From Amyloporia xantha (Eukaryota; Basidiomycota; Agaricomycetes; Polyporales; Adustoporiaceae): 64,000 nucleotides of DNA. Below the pieces are notes generated by a model that saw nothing but the letters and a program-made list of their open reading frames with translations, was not told the DNA's origin and searched no databases. The position numbers and the translations under genes are program-made. The stretch spans positions 4,526,001 through 4,590,000 of the forward strand of contig JAYKKR010000001.1 in assembly GCA_036971615.1 (NCBI GenBank), in the 5' to 3' direction. Within the stretch, counting starts at the first letter, position 1. Each line of letters starts with the position of its first letter. Below are positions 35,001 through 47,211 of this stretch, one piece after another.

Positions 35001-37900
35001 CCGTATCTCGAGTCGCAGATGATCGATCTCGTGACGCCGGATAGCGGTGATGAGGAGCCTCTCTTGAATGAGTTCACGTTTGGTGTCGCTTTGAGGTTCA
35101 TGGGATCGCGTCAGGAGAGGGGTGCGGAGTGGTGGCGGGAGAGACTGCATAGGGAGAAGCTGGCGCGGGAAAGAATGGAGAGAGAATGGGCAGAGATGAA
35201 ACAAGCCGAGAAAAAAGGGGATCGGGATGAGAAGGAAAACACGGATAAGCAACGGGCGAAAAAGAAGCAGGAGAACGCCCAAAGTCAAGTCAAGGAGCAG
35301 GAGCAGGTCCGACCCCGGCCCCGGCCCCGGCCTCGCCCACGGCCGAAGACCAAGCCAAAGCCTCTTCCACCGTCAGAGTCGCAAACACCATCTCTCCTCG
35401 ATGAGAATGATCCACGCCAGACGCTCGAGCAGTTTGTAAATGCCAGCGAAGTTCGTTCTCAGGTCGACGAGGATAGGCAGGAGGGCAGCTCCTCCATGGG
35501 CCGCACACGAGCTAGTACGTCTGAACCTGCGATCTCCTCGCCGTTGTCGGCGATCTCTACGGACGAGCAGCCACTCGGTCATGGACCAGTCCAACACGCC
35601 CCGCTGTACCTCGGTGCGGACTTCAGTGCCGGCATCGATCCCGATTTACATAGCCATGGCCATGAACAGAAGGCGTACATGCATTCGCCAAAGTATCAAA
35701 ACCACCCTGCTCTTGCGGTACATTCGAATGCCCTTGCAGACCCGTTTTTGAGCCAGTCTATGGGCCTGCAGCATCATTTTCCTCTCCTTCGACCACCGTC
35801 ACTCGATGATCCTTGGCTTGGTGCACCCAGCGTGGAAGGCCAACAGCTTGATCATCTACAGCATTTTAACTCTGATATAGATGCGGAGAGGAAGCCAGAT
35901 GTCGACGTCGATGCCACCATGGAATTCGAGATCGGACAGAGCGCTGATATCAACGATCCTACAGATTATGCGCGGGAGTTCGACTACGTGAATGGCACAA
36001 TCGATCCATCGTTACTGGGTGGACTGCTCATCGAGCCTCAACTAGAAACTGAGTTGGATCCGGAGCGGGACGACGAGACCGATGAAGAGGATGAGTCCGA
36101 CGGGCTGTCCATGTCCTCCCTGACGCCGCCGCCAGGTGGAATGGGGTCAGGTGCTCCACAGCTGCAAGCATCAGCGAAAGGAAAGGGGAAAGGCAAGCAT
36201 GTGGAGGTGAAGATCAAGCGTCATCGAATGCGTAGTGTGTCCACTGCTTCTACGTCGCTCATGGGCCTGGAAGTCTTGGAAGTAGATGACGAGCGCGATG
36301 GCGATTATGGGTCGCCGGCGAAAGCGAAACTCAAACCAAAGGCTAAATCCAAGTCAAGGCCGAGAAAATCAGCACAGCCGGGAGTCGTGATAGGACCCAG
36401 CGTGCATAGGAATATTTTCACCGAGCCCGTAAAAGTAGCTGGGAAGCGTGAACGCAAACCTACTGCTCGTGCTCTCGCTGGTCAACCTGCGTTCTCACCT
36501 TCGCTCACGCCGTCTGCTTCCGGGTCTCCGGTACCAACAGAAACAGAAGATTTAACTTCCGAGGGCACAGAGGAAGGAAACCCTGTCAAACGAAAGGGTC
36601 CACATGCGCAATTGGATGAACGGACTATTCACGAGCTCGCGGCGGACCCGACACCCTGCCATCAATGTAGGAGGACAACGTTTCATGAGAAGATGCGCTG
36701 TACGGTTATAAAAGAATCTGGGGAGTCGTGTGGGACACGGTTCTGCATCAATTGTGTCATTAAGAGGTCTGTCGGCTTCCCTTTCACTTCCTACCCTGTG
36801 GGCAACGCGGATCAGACATGATTTCGCCTTCTCCTTTGGGACTCTTTCTTTGGTTCTATTCCTTCACAGTAACTTTTATGCTGACTTCGACTCTACCTTT
36901 CTTTTACTATCGGAACATTCTATGGATGTGACTGGTTAATCACAGGTACCCCCAGATAGAATTCGACCCGTACGTGCGGGTGTTTGTTTGCCCGCGGTGT
37001 AGCAATACGTGCAATTGCACTGTATGCAGCAGAAAGCGAGGAGAGACTTACATCCCTGCTCCTCGCACACGGGTGAACTATACCACGCTTCAAATTGAGC
37101 CTACATCCTTCAAGGGGAAAGGGAAAGCAAAAGAAACTCCTCCGTCGCCGTCGCCATCACCCGAATATTCCTCCGAGCCGCCACCACTTCCTGCAAATTA
37201 CGACAGCGTCCCAGTGGGAGGAATGTACTGGGGCGCGGTGTACAACACAACGGGTGAGAGGGTTGGCGGAGGGTTTGTGGGTGATGGCGGGATCGTCGTC
37301 AAGAATTCAGATGGTGATGTTGTCCCGGACTCTATCCTACGCCTACACGCGACGGCCTTGGCCAGCCCGTTTCCTCTATCGGAGAATAATTCATCTCGAG
37401 GTCCTTATCCGTCACCCGAAGAATCTCTCCCAGATATCGACCTACTCACACCAGCCGACGCTCAGCCGACATCTCAGACAACAAACCGAGCACGATCACG
37501 CCCACGGCCGCGCAAAAGGATTTTCATTGGCGCCCCACCATCCTCGTTTTACGGGTACTCGCCTGCCAAAGACCTTGTTCCTAGCCCCAAGGTAGGCACG
37601 CGTGCGTATATTGGCGACCCTCATGTGCCTGCACTCTTCCGCGAGCTCTATCCGAATGGGCGGCCCATGCCTGATTCGCGCTCGTCAACGCTCTCGCCTC
37701 CCCCCTCGTCGGATATCGAGGATGAGAATGGTGCCAGTGGGAGTTCACCGGCGAAGCATCCAATTGCGCCCCAGGACATGGCATTTGTGCTCGCGCAAGG
37801 CATTGCATGCGGCCAATATGTGAACTTCTTGGACGCATTCGTGGACGAGCAGACGAAAAGAAAGGGGTTGGGGATATTGGTTTTGATGTCGGTTCTATGA
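32079..37900 (+). CDS. giant disordered protein with CDCA7-type zinc finger
   Basis: A nuclear protein of about 1757 residues in seven exons (32079-32408, 32478-33389, 33489-33620, 33685-33891, 33946-34014, 34098-36766, 36946-37900). The only folded part is a zf-4CXXC_R1 (CDCA7-type) zinc finger from about residue 1404, spread over the last intron. It reads CHQCRRTTFHEKMRC, later GTRFCINCVIKR, then after the splice FVCPRCSNTCNCTVCSRKRG. Eleven cysteines are present, as in CDCA7, though the spacing in the middle differs. The rest is Ser/Pro/Glu-rich. It includes an Arg-Pro alternating tract (35307-35345), SPAK and KPKAKSKSR-like basic patches and acidic runs. In animals and plants this finger helps recruit the HELLS/DDM1 remodeller for DNA methylation; a chromatin role here is inference. 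The last intron (179 nt) is unusually long for this window. Confidence 0.85.
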
Positions 37901-38580
37901 TTATCATTTGGAGAGGTGGTATCTTATATCTCCTAGTGCTTGCCTAACATCTTGGGTTTGCTTCGAACCTAATCACTTGTATATATCGAACGCGGGATCC
38001 ATTGTCCTATTGATTCGGTGACGTGCCTCGTGGGACAGTTCAGGCCTTGGCGTTTGGCATTTTGGAAAGCTAACGTGGGCAAGATGACCCGGCGATTCTG
38101 CGGAAAGTGAATCTGGGGACGATCGGGATGCAATGAAGGTGTTACGTGTTGGAAGATCGATGAGTACTTCGGCCATGAGGCAAGTTGGACAAAAGCACAA
38201 TGCGTATCACCGTATCGATACCTCTTCGACTCTGTTCCGTGGTGAGCTTCACAAGATGTTTTGTGGTCTGTGACCGTAGTGATTTCACTGTACCGTTTTC
38301 AGAATACGACGACCCAGAAGCCGGACTAGGGTAGGCAAAAATAGCATGGACTCTACAGGTGTTGAGATCCCCCGATCAGGGGCATGCGCACCGGAAGGTA
38401 GCTGTACTACTGAATTCCAGACATGTGTAGCGTTCTCATGACGGCCACACCATCCTATAGAACAGATTGAGGAAGTTCCATTACCATCAACGTCGACTCT
38501 GCAGCACCTGCCACCTCGCTTTCGAAGGAAAACCGAAGCCAGATACGCAGTGACCATTATGCACGCTCCATCAACATCAG
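37901..38580. other. intergenic, nothing recognised
   Basis: It holds the 3' region of the zinc-finger gene. A 153-codon minus-strand ORF overlaps its right end but shows no coding-like features. Confidence 0.45.
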
Positions 38581-38969
38581 ATGGAAAGGGCGAAGTATCT
38601 GGACATTGCGTATCGCAAGGTAGGTGCCTCTGATCAGCGTTACAGTATGGATATAAGGACTCACAGGCATGGATTGCATCCGCAGAATTCAACAGATCGG
38701 ACCTCTGCTTGAAGTTGACCCATATAACCCCTAAGCCCCTCAGCAAATCTCATCGACGGCTGGGCTATCACCCTCCTGGATACCGGAGGGTAAGATTGAC
38801 TTTGAGCGAGATGAGCCTGGAGAGACTGAGATCGGTGAATGCCGCGCTTGGTCGAATCGAGGATCTGAAAGTCATGATGGGCGTCTTACAAGAGGACATG
38901 CGCGATTTGAAGAAGATGAATGAAAAGATATTGAGTGGGCCAGAGAGAACTCGACGAGAGGCTCTGTGA
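38581..38969 (+). CDS. small hypothetical protein with coiled-coil end
   Basis: A tentative two-exon gene (38581-38619, 38667-38969) giving 113 residues. The intron is 47 nt with GTAGGT and CACAG ends, and the frame is kept across it. The C-terminal 50 residues form a convincing amphipathic helix (LERLRSVNAALGRIEDLK, then LQEDMRDLKKMNEKIL), which is what makes this look coding. I recognise no family. An in-frame stop lies at 38551, just upstream of the chosen ATG. It could also be a gene fragment. Confidence 0.35.
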
Positions 38970-39723
38970 TAGCTGATTGATGGGTGCGGGACTAGACTCG
39001 GATTTCAGATGGCCCTTCGATGTATTCTTTTCATGTATTGCTACAGATTCTCGGTGTGTATATGTAAAATTTCGGATCGAAGCTTACAGCTTGATTTCAG
39101 TATCTAAGGCCAGTGGCTCAGGTGAGTTAGCAGAGAAACGCGTTCTAACATTTCTCCCCACTGGGCGCAGCGTGACCGTCCATGGGTCCATGGGAGAAAT
39201 GAAATCACATGATCGCGTGTTATGGGCGCTTTCGAGTTCAAATTACTCCTGCCTTGACTCCTGCCTTTGAAATTGGCGTTGCTTGCTCTGAGTGGCCACA
39301 TCGCGGCCTGCCGAGACTGAGACATATGTTCGTCTACGCTAACGCTAGAAGGGATGAATGATTTGTAGAGCTGCTCCAGGCGGGGTCTGCCCAAGAGTCG
39401 ATCGCGGCAGGACACATTGGAGTCACTTCTGCGTCTAGGTGACTGGATGACTTGCATTGCGGTAACGACTATGGCCGTGTGAGCCCTCACATCAAGTAAC
39501 GCCCCTTTCAGCGAGTCTCGACTCTCAACGCCTGGTATACGCGCGCATTCTCACCATGTGTCAACTATAAATCAAAGGTCGGTACCGCTCAGTGACTCTA
39601 AGGTGTTATTGAATGTTGCCACCGGTACCGCTTCAGCTGATGCGTCGTTCCAGGGCATATATATATATATATAATTGAGCCACGACGTTGATGATGACAG
39701 TCCCGAGTATCCTCTCTGTCGAC
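38970..39723. other. intergenic, upstream of protease relic
   Basis: No gene recognised. The former protease promoter should lie here. It includes an AT dinucleotide run at 39657-39673. Confidence 0.45.
39657..39673. repeat. short (AT)n microsatellite
   Basis: About 17 bases of alternating A and T lie about 50 bp upstream of the protease relic. It could act as an AT-rich promoter element or simply be a slippage tract. Confidence 0.8.
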
Positions 39724-41352
39724 ATGCTGGCTCCCATTCTCTTTTTTTGGCTTTTAATGTTCGGCACACGGGCGTTTGAGGATAAATCTGGTCCTGATAG
39801 TCTGCATAAGATCTTTTTGACGTCCCGCAGGGCCATCGAAAGGCCGTATCGCTGCGTTCCGTAAGGGAAGGACGACACCAATCAACGTCCCACTGGATGA
39901 CTACTACAACGGTACTGACCTTCAGTGAGTCAGCTTATTCGACTCGAGGTATCACACGGAACCTGACAACACTGCCGTTCAGATGGTATGGGAATATTTC
40001 AGGTCGGCTAATATATATCTTGAGCTCGAATGTAACCCAATAGTCAGACTAATCGGAGCACGGCGTTTAGTTGGGAGTCCTCCTCAGGAGCTCAGCGTGG
40101 TTTTCGACACAGCTAGCTCTACGTTGGAGTTCTACGGCATATGTTTCATTCAGTCGTACCGTTGCGCTCTCCGTGATAGAGCGGTCTGAAAATAGGCATT
40201 CAATGTGGAGCACCATGTGGAAATCAAACAAGATTTGACCCCGACAAGAGTTCAACCTACGGTAGACCTCAACACTACTTTAGAGGTTATCTTCATTACA
40301 GGCATCGGCATCGATCCGATTCAATCCGAGACAGAGTTTGTGCTTAACCTCCTCGAGGGCCGAGATACCGTCACTGTAGGTGGCGTTGCCACCCCCAATT
40401 CGACGTTGTACACCATCTATAATCAAACGGCTGCTTTTACCTTTGATCCTTTTAGTGGTATTCAAGGTATATGTACCGTCACTGAGTCACTGTTCTTACC
40501 TAAATATGTTATTTCAGGGATGTCACCACGAGCACGAGGATTTATGGCTGGACTCATAGATCAGGGCTATCCTGGTGAGACGATCATCGCCTACGACCGC
40601 TATGCAATTGACTGGATTGCGTCTCTTCGATAGCATTGTTTGGGATGTAATTGACCCCGAAGACCATCGGTGATGCAGAATTGACTATCGGTGGTATTGA
40701 CAAGACGAAGTTCTGGGGTGAGTCTGTGTGCATGACCAGTAGTTTAACTGTCACTAATCGGCTAGCAAAGGAGATTTGAAGTACTCTGCGCTACCGCCAA
40801 GTAACGCATTCTATCCAGATTGGCAGCTTGTTTCCTCTCAGATATTTGTTAATGGAGAGAGTTCTCCCATCCTCACGACCAATCGCACCATACTCTTTGA
40901 CAGCGGCACCCCGAACGTCTATTTCGATCCGAATACGACTAATGTGAGTACAAATGGTTGGGTTTACACCTGCCTCCCTGACAACTTCACCTTCTCAGGC
41001 CATCTATGAAATGATTTCTCCCGAAATCCAACCTTATGCCCCGGAGCCAGGAGCGTATGGGATCGCTTGCAGTAAGATTGATCTGCTTCCCGCTGAGATC
41101 TCTGTCACCCTGGCAACTGTCACCGGCGAACCGTTCAACTTGACGATCCCGAGCTCCGAGTTCAATGTTGGACCTTTTGAGGGCAACACGACCATATGTC
41201 AGACAATGATCAACGCATTGCCAGACTTCGACCTCCTCGGGGGCAGTTTGTTGAAGCATTATTACAGCGTATGGGACATTGGAAACCAGACGATAGGATT
41301 CGCACCGAACAGTGAGTCGCGACTGTGTCTTAGCGCCTGCCACTCCAGCTGA
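39724..41352 (+). pseudogene. A1 aspartic protease pseudogene (secreted type)
   Basis: A pepsin-like secreted protease copy, clearly recognisable yet broken. Remains in order: a signal peptide (MLAPILFFWLLMFGTRA), a propeptide piece (KGRIAAFRKGRTTPINVPL), LQWYGNISVGSPPQELSV, the first active-site loop, the flap region, the second active-site loop LFDSGTPN and the C-terminal lobe (YGIACSKIDLLPAEI, LLGGSLLKHYYSVWDIGNQ). Three defects are visible. The first catalytic motif reads Asp-Thr-Ala-Ser instead of Asp-Thr-Gly-Ser. One excess base around 40258-40263 throws the frame off just before VDLNTTLEVIF. A TAA at 40648-40650 replaces the Tyr codon of the conserved FGMYLTP. Splice sites remain intact (for example introns 39925-39982, 40003-40070, 40143-40195), suggesting recent inactivation. 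The second catalytic Asp is preserved. Confidence 0.88.
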
Positions 41353-42074
41353 CGAGCGGATGCCAGTTTATTGAGCGGTGGTCGCATACTTGTTCTTTCT
41401 TACACCGATGTGTTTTACCATAAAGTATAGGATCAATTGGATTCGGGTCGTATTGATCGGTCATTAATTTGACCGAACCGAGTGCATGCAATCCGCCCCC
41501 ACCCACCGCGCGGTGCGACGGCACCGTGCATCACTACCAACCAGAGACTTTCGAGCCCATATTTTTGAAGCCAAACCACTACTTCAACTACATTGGTCAA
41601 GCAATGGAAACTTCGTCTGCTGTGTTACGGGAGCCTTTTGTCGATTTCGTAACAGCATCCGGTTATCATCCGCGTTGTACCACCATTACCCTGACATAAA
41701 TCGGGGCAGAGACACTGGTGAGTGCGAAAATCATGTCCATGATCGCGTGTAATGTGTGCTCTTTCCGAAGCACCTTGGAAGGTTATGCCTTCTTTCCTCT
41801 TCATGCCTCCGAATTGCTGTCATGTATGAGTTGCAGAGACTAAACTATATATCTAACTATGCATGGTCTGTACGAGACCTTGCATGCCACGCACATATAC
41901 CAGGTCACCCGAGATCTCCGGAGCAGTAGTGGATTATCCAATCGGGAATGCTAACCAAAATTAGGACGTTTTCAGCCATCGGTCCAGAGTATTATTTTGC
42001 CCTGGTGTCCTGTCGACTAAATCCCCCGTCCTTCTCTTCTTTCTCGGTATGTCTGCTGGCACACGATAAGCTCA
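41353..42074. other. convergent spacer, nothing recognised
   Basis: It lies between the protease relic (+) and the DHH gene (-). It contains short ORFs only and no repeat. Confidence 0.45.
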
Positions 42075-43713
42075 TTATGTGGTATTAATTTGGTGGACAG
42101 GAATACCATCTTCGCCCATCTCTGCTTTGGACGTGGACATGATCTCCCACAACCGTTCAAAATCAGCTGTGCGGACAATTCCCCCACTCGCCTGTGAAAT
42201 TATTTCGATAAATATCAGCAAGAGAAGTGCTACGCCTCTTACTTGTTTATGGCCCCTTGCGAAGTCCTCGCCCATAGACTCTCGCAAGCCTGGAACCTGC
42301 CCTGCATAACTCTTCAGCATCTCAATGATGTTGATACCGCTATGGTTTTGTCCCTTGCGGACAGCTCTGTTGGTTGCGCACCGCGCGACTCGGCATGAAA
42401 AGTTTGTCGTGCTCCTGCCTTCGAGATAGCTGCTGTTTGCGCACATGACAACCTCGAGTCGGGCGGATTTGAGCGTTGAAGCCCATCGTGTTGCAATGAG
42501 CTTGAATACCACTTGTGAGTCCGAGAGCTCTGGCACAATATAACCATATGCCGACCGTGATAATTACTCACAGGATGCACTTGTGCTGCACTTTCGATTC
42601 GAATCAGCGCCACTCGACCGTCTCCTGAAAATGTGGGTGCGGTATGCGCACAACGGTCTACCTCGAATCGAACCTCTTTACGTGCTTGATGCAGTCGTTG
42701 CGAGTAGGAAGATGAAAGAGCGATCAGCTCGCGTGGAGAAGATGTACTGAGAAGAGCATTCCAGGCTGATAGGACATCGTAGCGTGCTGTGCGACGTGCT
42801 AGATGATCGCGAAATCGTGAGCAGGAGGCTTCAACTTTAGATCATATACTCGTTTATGACGTATCTCCGCCAACGAGGCAGTGGCACATAGGATGAGACT
42901 CACGCGCGTTAATAAGGCTCACTGCCTCTCCGAGGGCCTTCTTTGTCCATTGCTTCAGGCATGATTGCATGTCTGGAAAAGGAGGATCCCAGCGATGTGC
43001 GGTGCCCAGGTCGCCCATAGTCCCAATTACGCAGAGATAGTCCAGCTGTGCCCCCATATCGTGCGATGGCGTAGAAGGTACGAGCGGCAGGCAGAGCAGG
43101 TACGCGAGTGTTGACGATGTGGCTATTGGCTCCTTGTGCGCAGCCGAAAGAACCTGCGCGCTTTCTGGGAACTCGTTGCTGACATGGTGATCTATGATTA
43201 GGGCTTTTACTTTGGGGTCGTCGACGATGGCCGGTCCTGGACGACTCCCTTGGTCCGAGACGATAATGTATCGTGCATTGTACGCTGCAATGCGTGCTCG
43301 CTCGTCATCAGCGTGAACATTAGAGCCCTTTGCAACGAAGTGAACAGATAAGAGGTCTGGCTTTATACCTAGGGCCAGCAGTGTGCGATATAATATGAGC
43401 CCACTGCACAGTCCATCGGACATCTTTGTCAGGGAGCAAGAGGGTACGGTGCTGGGCTGAGGCGCTGTAAACCGGGCTGAGGATCAGCATGTGATGCGAG
43501 CACGATCTTCGGACGACGAGCCTGAGGGACGTACCAATCTCTCAAAAATGTGCGAGCGGCCGACATGGCCTGACTGCTCGCTGGCCATTCCTCGTCAAAT
43601 AACGACCCAGAGCATAGGACGGACTGGGTATCACTTTCAGGAGTAGAGGAAAATGAAGCTGTAGCCGAATGTTGTTTCGGAGACCCATTCAAATTGGAGA
43701 CATGGATGGGCAT
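42075..43713 (-). CDS. DHH/DHHA1 phosphoesterase (RecJ-like), frameshifted
   Basis: A DHH-superfamily metal-dependent phosphoesterase related to RecJ nuclease and exopolyphosphatase. Minus-strand exons: 43535-43713, 42904-43464, 42572-42798, 42243-42500 and 42075-42191. Motif II is LIIDHHVSNEF and motif III GTMGDLGT. The C-terminal DHHA1 domain has NFSCRVARC and GEDFARGHKQASGGIV, split by the last intron. In motif I the sequence reads RTLLLPDKD, then SDGLCSGLILYRTL in a different frame. One base too many sits around 43418-43421, exactly inside the metal-binding loop. As written, the frame would terminate soon after. The N-terminal start at 43713 is the first good ATG, but an upstream in-frame ATG exists at 43800. 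The substrate (nucleic acid, polyphosphate or pAp) cannot be told. Confidence 0.82.
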
Positions 43714-45237
43714 GGCAGCTTGAACTGTGCAGGTCCAGGACGAGTTGTCAAGGGAAGGGGCAAACCTATCGGCGTTGAGAATTATGCAGATATAGCTCAA
43801 CGTACTAGTCTCTTATAAAATCGTAATCCAACATACTGTCAGCCCCTTTGCAAACAAATATTCTGATCCAAACTGAAGCATAAGTCTTCAGAGTGGCCCT
43901 AACCCCAGAGCTGGGTCTCCGGCGACAAGCGCTGGCGGAAGCAGCCGGGGCCTCATGTCGGAGGACGGCTCTTGTCCGCAACTCTTGCCTCGAATGTACT
44001 GTTGACAGCTTTAGCACTGGTGTCCATATCAGTCCGGCTAAGTTTGCTTGTTTATATGCTGCGAACTCTTCATATGTTGCATTGTGAAGCCATTCCAGTA
44101 GAGTCTCATCACTGATGCGTACTCTGACCCGACAGCTTTAAACAGTACTGTTAGCAAAGAGTGAGTCTTCGGAAATGCTCCAAGACTATATCCTCTGGTG
44201 AGTGCTTTGAGTCGTTGAAGGGGGAAACCGTCATTGGCATCATTGATATTCTTGCGCTTAATATCGGCCAATTTCTCGTAGTACATACCGTCTACATAAA
44301 GACAAAAATATCTGCTAGTGTAAGTGCCATTGACAAGTGATGACTCCGCGCAGGCCGGCCAGCTTTCATCGAGGTATCGGTCAGATTGTCGTTGCCTTGA
44401 CAGCAGATTTTGACGAAATTGAGATGCAAAGCTTGGAGTAAATGTGGTGAGATAGTATATTTCCATTCAGTATCGTGGCTATTGATAAGTACGAGGAATA
44501 GTTTAACCGTCTGCAGTGAAGTTTCTGTGGCACAGAAACCCAAGCAGATTCATCGCAAAACCAATTACAGTGCTGTACCTCGTTCCTCACGTGCGAGTGC
44601 AACTACCATCTAGACCGCAATAGGTCAATTAGCCCTATCTTCCAAGCTCTGACCCCTGGAAAATATTGAAGACTAATGGTGAGCTCTTGATTCTGTGGGG
44701 AAAATAGGGCATATGGCTACTTTTGGCTTTGAGAAAGTGCTCAGTCACGATACGAATCTCTCACAAAGCCGCCGCGGAGGAATGGTCAGCATAGTATTGC
44801 TACGTCAGAAATGTGCCACGAGCTACCGCTTGGACACTTCTTGTTTTCGTGATAAGCGCGAGCAGAGTGTTGATCGCTGGGTTAGCCGGCTTTGTGAGTT
44901 TACTATCCAATGGCGGTGAGGGAATGGAGAGCTGTGCTTTATCCAGGCAAACACGTGCAATGATCGATGTCTTTTGTTCAGTATGGCCGTCACCGAGATC
45001 TGATCTCTCGGGGCCTGTATACGGGGCTTGGGCCGCCATTGTTCTTCTTATAACCTGCTCCGTAGGCCACAGAGAGGAAATCTCTCATAAAATCGCCACC
45101 TTCCTTAATCTCGGCTCGCTGGTACGAGCCCATCTTATAGGGTCACAGTCGTAGCCTTCTAATTCTGCAAACACATTCCCCCTGACTCTTGCTGTGCAGA
45201 GTTATCAACCCTCTCTAGTCTACAACCTGCAACCAGA
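43714..45237. other. intergenic, nothing recognised
   Basis: An AT-richer stretch with a few ORFs of at most about 140 codons on the minus strand (44038-44466). They lack conserved motifs, and I could not build a spliced gene. Confidence 0.4.
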
Positions 45238-46834
45238 ATGGATTCTTCTTCATCTACCGTGTTGCGAAACGGAACTGTGGGTGGCAAGCTACGCAATCTC
45301 TTCTCTCCAAAATCCAAGGTCACGGTCTCAGCCACGCCACGCACTATCTCCTACCCGAGCCGTATCCCTGTTCGCAGAAAACGGGACCATCGAGAGGTCA
45401 CTGTGGACGAAAATGACGCGGGAGCTTCTGCAGATTCTCGTGCAGCTCATGTTCGCCCGCGTGTTACGGAGGAGTCCACTGCATCAGTCGACACGGTCCT
45501 TCACCGTCGTCAGCGAACAGTAAGCCAGGACAGTGTAAGCACGATCAAAGGTGGACCTCAGAATAAAGCAAGAGGAAGAAAGTCGTCGCTTCCCGGTTCT
45601 ACGGTGTCCCCCGTTCCTCGTGTTCCGCTGTCGGATGACGCCTCACTTGAGGCGACCATCCTCAAGCATACGACCTCTCACAACAAGCTCAAGGATCATC
45701 GGAAGGCGTCGCAGAAGAATACCTCTTCCAAGTCACCCTCACGCGCAATGAGACGCTCGTCATCGAAGGCTCCCACGCACGGTAGTGGCAGATCTTCGCC
45801 AGTTGGTCCGCCGAAGAAAAGGAATCTCAGACGGACTCATGCATTCCGCGACCTATCGTCTACACTCGGTGGTGACCGAGGTCGGTTGCCATCAAGCACC
45901 TCCGTGTCAGTTTTCGAGGTCGAAGATGATGAGTTCGACGATTGGCAGCCGCTGGACTCAGAGCAGCTATCGGAAGAAGATGAATCCGTCGTCCGTCAGG
46001 TCGTCGCCTCTATTGTGGACAGTTCTGATAATCTTCTACCGCCACCTGAGTCCAGTCAGGATAACAGTTGCGGGTATATAGTTGCCGACGAATTCGACGA
46101 GATTCCTATCCTCGACGCTCACAACCACCAGCGCAACCGCACCTCCCAGGTAGTCGAAGGCACCACAACGTTCAGCGGAAACAAGTCACCACTGGGTCGG
46201 TTTGACGTAGTAATCAAACCGAAGCATCAGCATGTCACCATGTGGGACGTTTCATTCAAGTGAGTACCATATGTCTCTGACAATACACACCGGTACTCAA
46301 TCACAAATCTGCCCTAGAAATTCATACGCATGGCCAGGAATACTCTATGTTGTCGATTCGAAGGAGTGCACGACTTTCATGCCTCGCATTCCCATCCAGC
46401 ACATTGAAATTGAATGGCGCTCAGTGGACCATAGCTATGCGCCCGGTGAGGATTGCACGGACGAGAAGCCAGAATACACGACATCGTACCAGGGTCAACG
46501 TTTGAAAGGCTCCCAAATTATCACAATGATGGATCCGTCTCGTGGCATCTGCACTGAGCCCCACTGGTCACATCTTCCACCTGACTGGCCAGGCGCAGGC
46601 GCAGGGGGTGCATGGGCCTTGCGATTCTGGGTCCCAGTTCCTATGGGCTTATTCCGACGGCGTGAGTGCATAAAATTTCGATTGCGCTCCAAAGTCATGT
46701 TCGGTGAGTGGGATGGGCCCCGATTTGCTGGACATTCTGGTGCAGTCGACGTAACGGTCGAACATTTACGCAGGGAGAGGGTAATGGGAGGGAAGTTTGT
46801 GAATGGCCAAGCTGATACTCGCCTATCAGCATAA
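45238..46834 (+). CDS. conserved-looking protein of unknown function
   Basis: Two exons (45238-46259, 46318-46834) encode 512 residues. The first 300 residues are basic and Ser-rich, with many SPxK/SxP patterns and low complexity, followed by an acidic patch (VFEVEDDEFDDWQPLDSE). From about residue 315 to the end the sequence becomes compact and looks folded. It has alternating hydrophobic strands and Trp/Pro-rich motifs such as WDVSFKNSYAWPGILYVV, WSHLPPDWPGAGAGGAWAL and RFWVPVPMG, ending before a polar tail. No signal peptide or membrane helix is present. I do not recognise the domain; it may be a beta-sandwich restricted to basidiomycetes. Confidence 0.75.
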
Positions 46835-47211
46835 GCCTCATTGACTTGCGCCTGGTGTGTAGGATCAAGGCTCCATGATATTATACTGTAGCTTTATTGA
46901 TTGAGTCACTACCAACCATTTGCTGTATCGATGTCACATTCTGTGGTAGGGTAGTAGTTACGGTTTGTTTTCCTTCGGTGGAAATATATTGAGATTATCC
47001 AGCACTGTGCTCTTCCAAGAGATAGTAAGCGCTCCACCTGTGCGAAAACCTTTGGTTGGAAAACCAGTCAATCGAACAGCTGCATAGCAGTGACGCGACG
47101 CGACGGTCACGTGCTTCGCGTTTACTACCCTCCTCTCCCACAGTCCAACGTCTTGATCTCCTTTGTATACAACAACTCTCGCATATTTTCTCTAGTTTCT
47201 ACGGATGCGGC
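46835..47211. other. intergenic spacer
   Basis: It is the 3' region of the unknown gene and the promoter of the BRCT gene. Nothing else was detected. A TTG-initiated in-frame extension from 47056 was not accepted. Confidence 0.5.
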
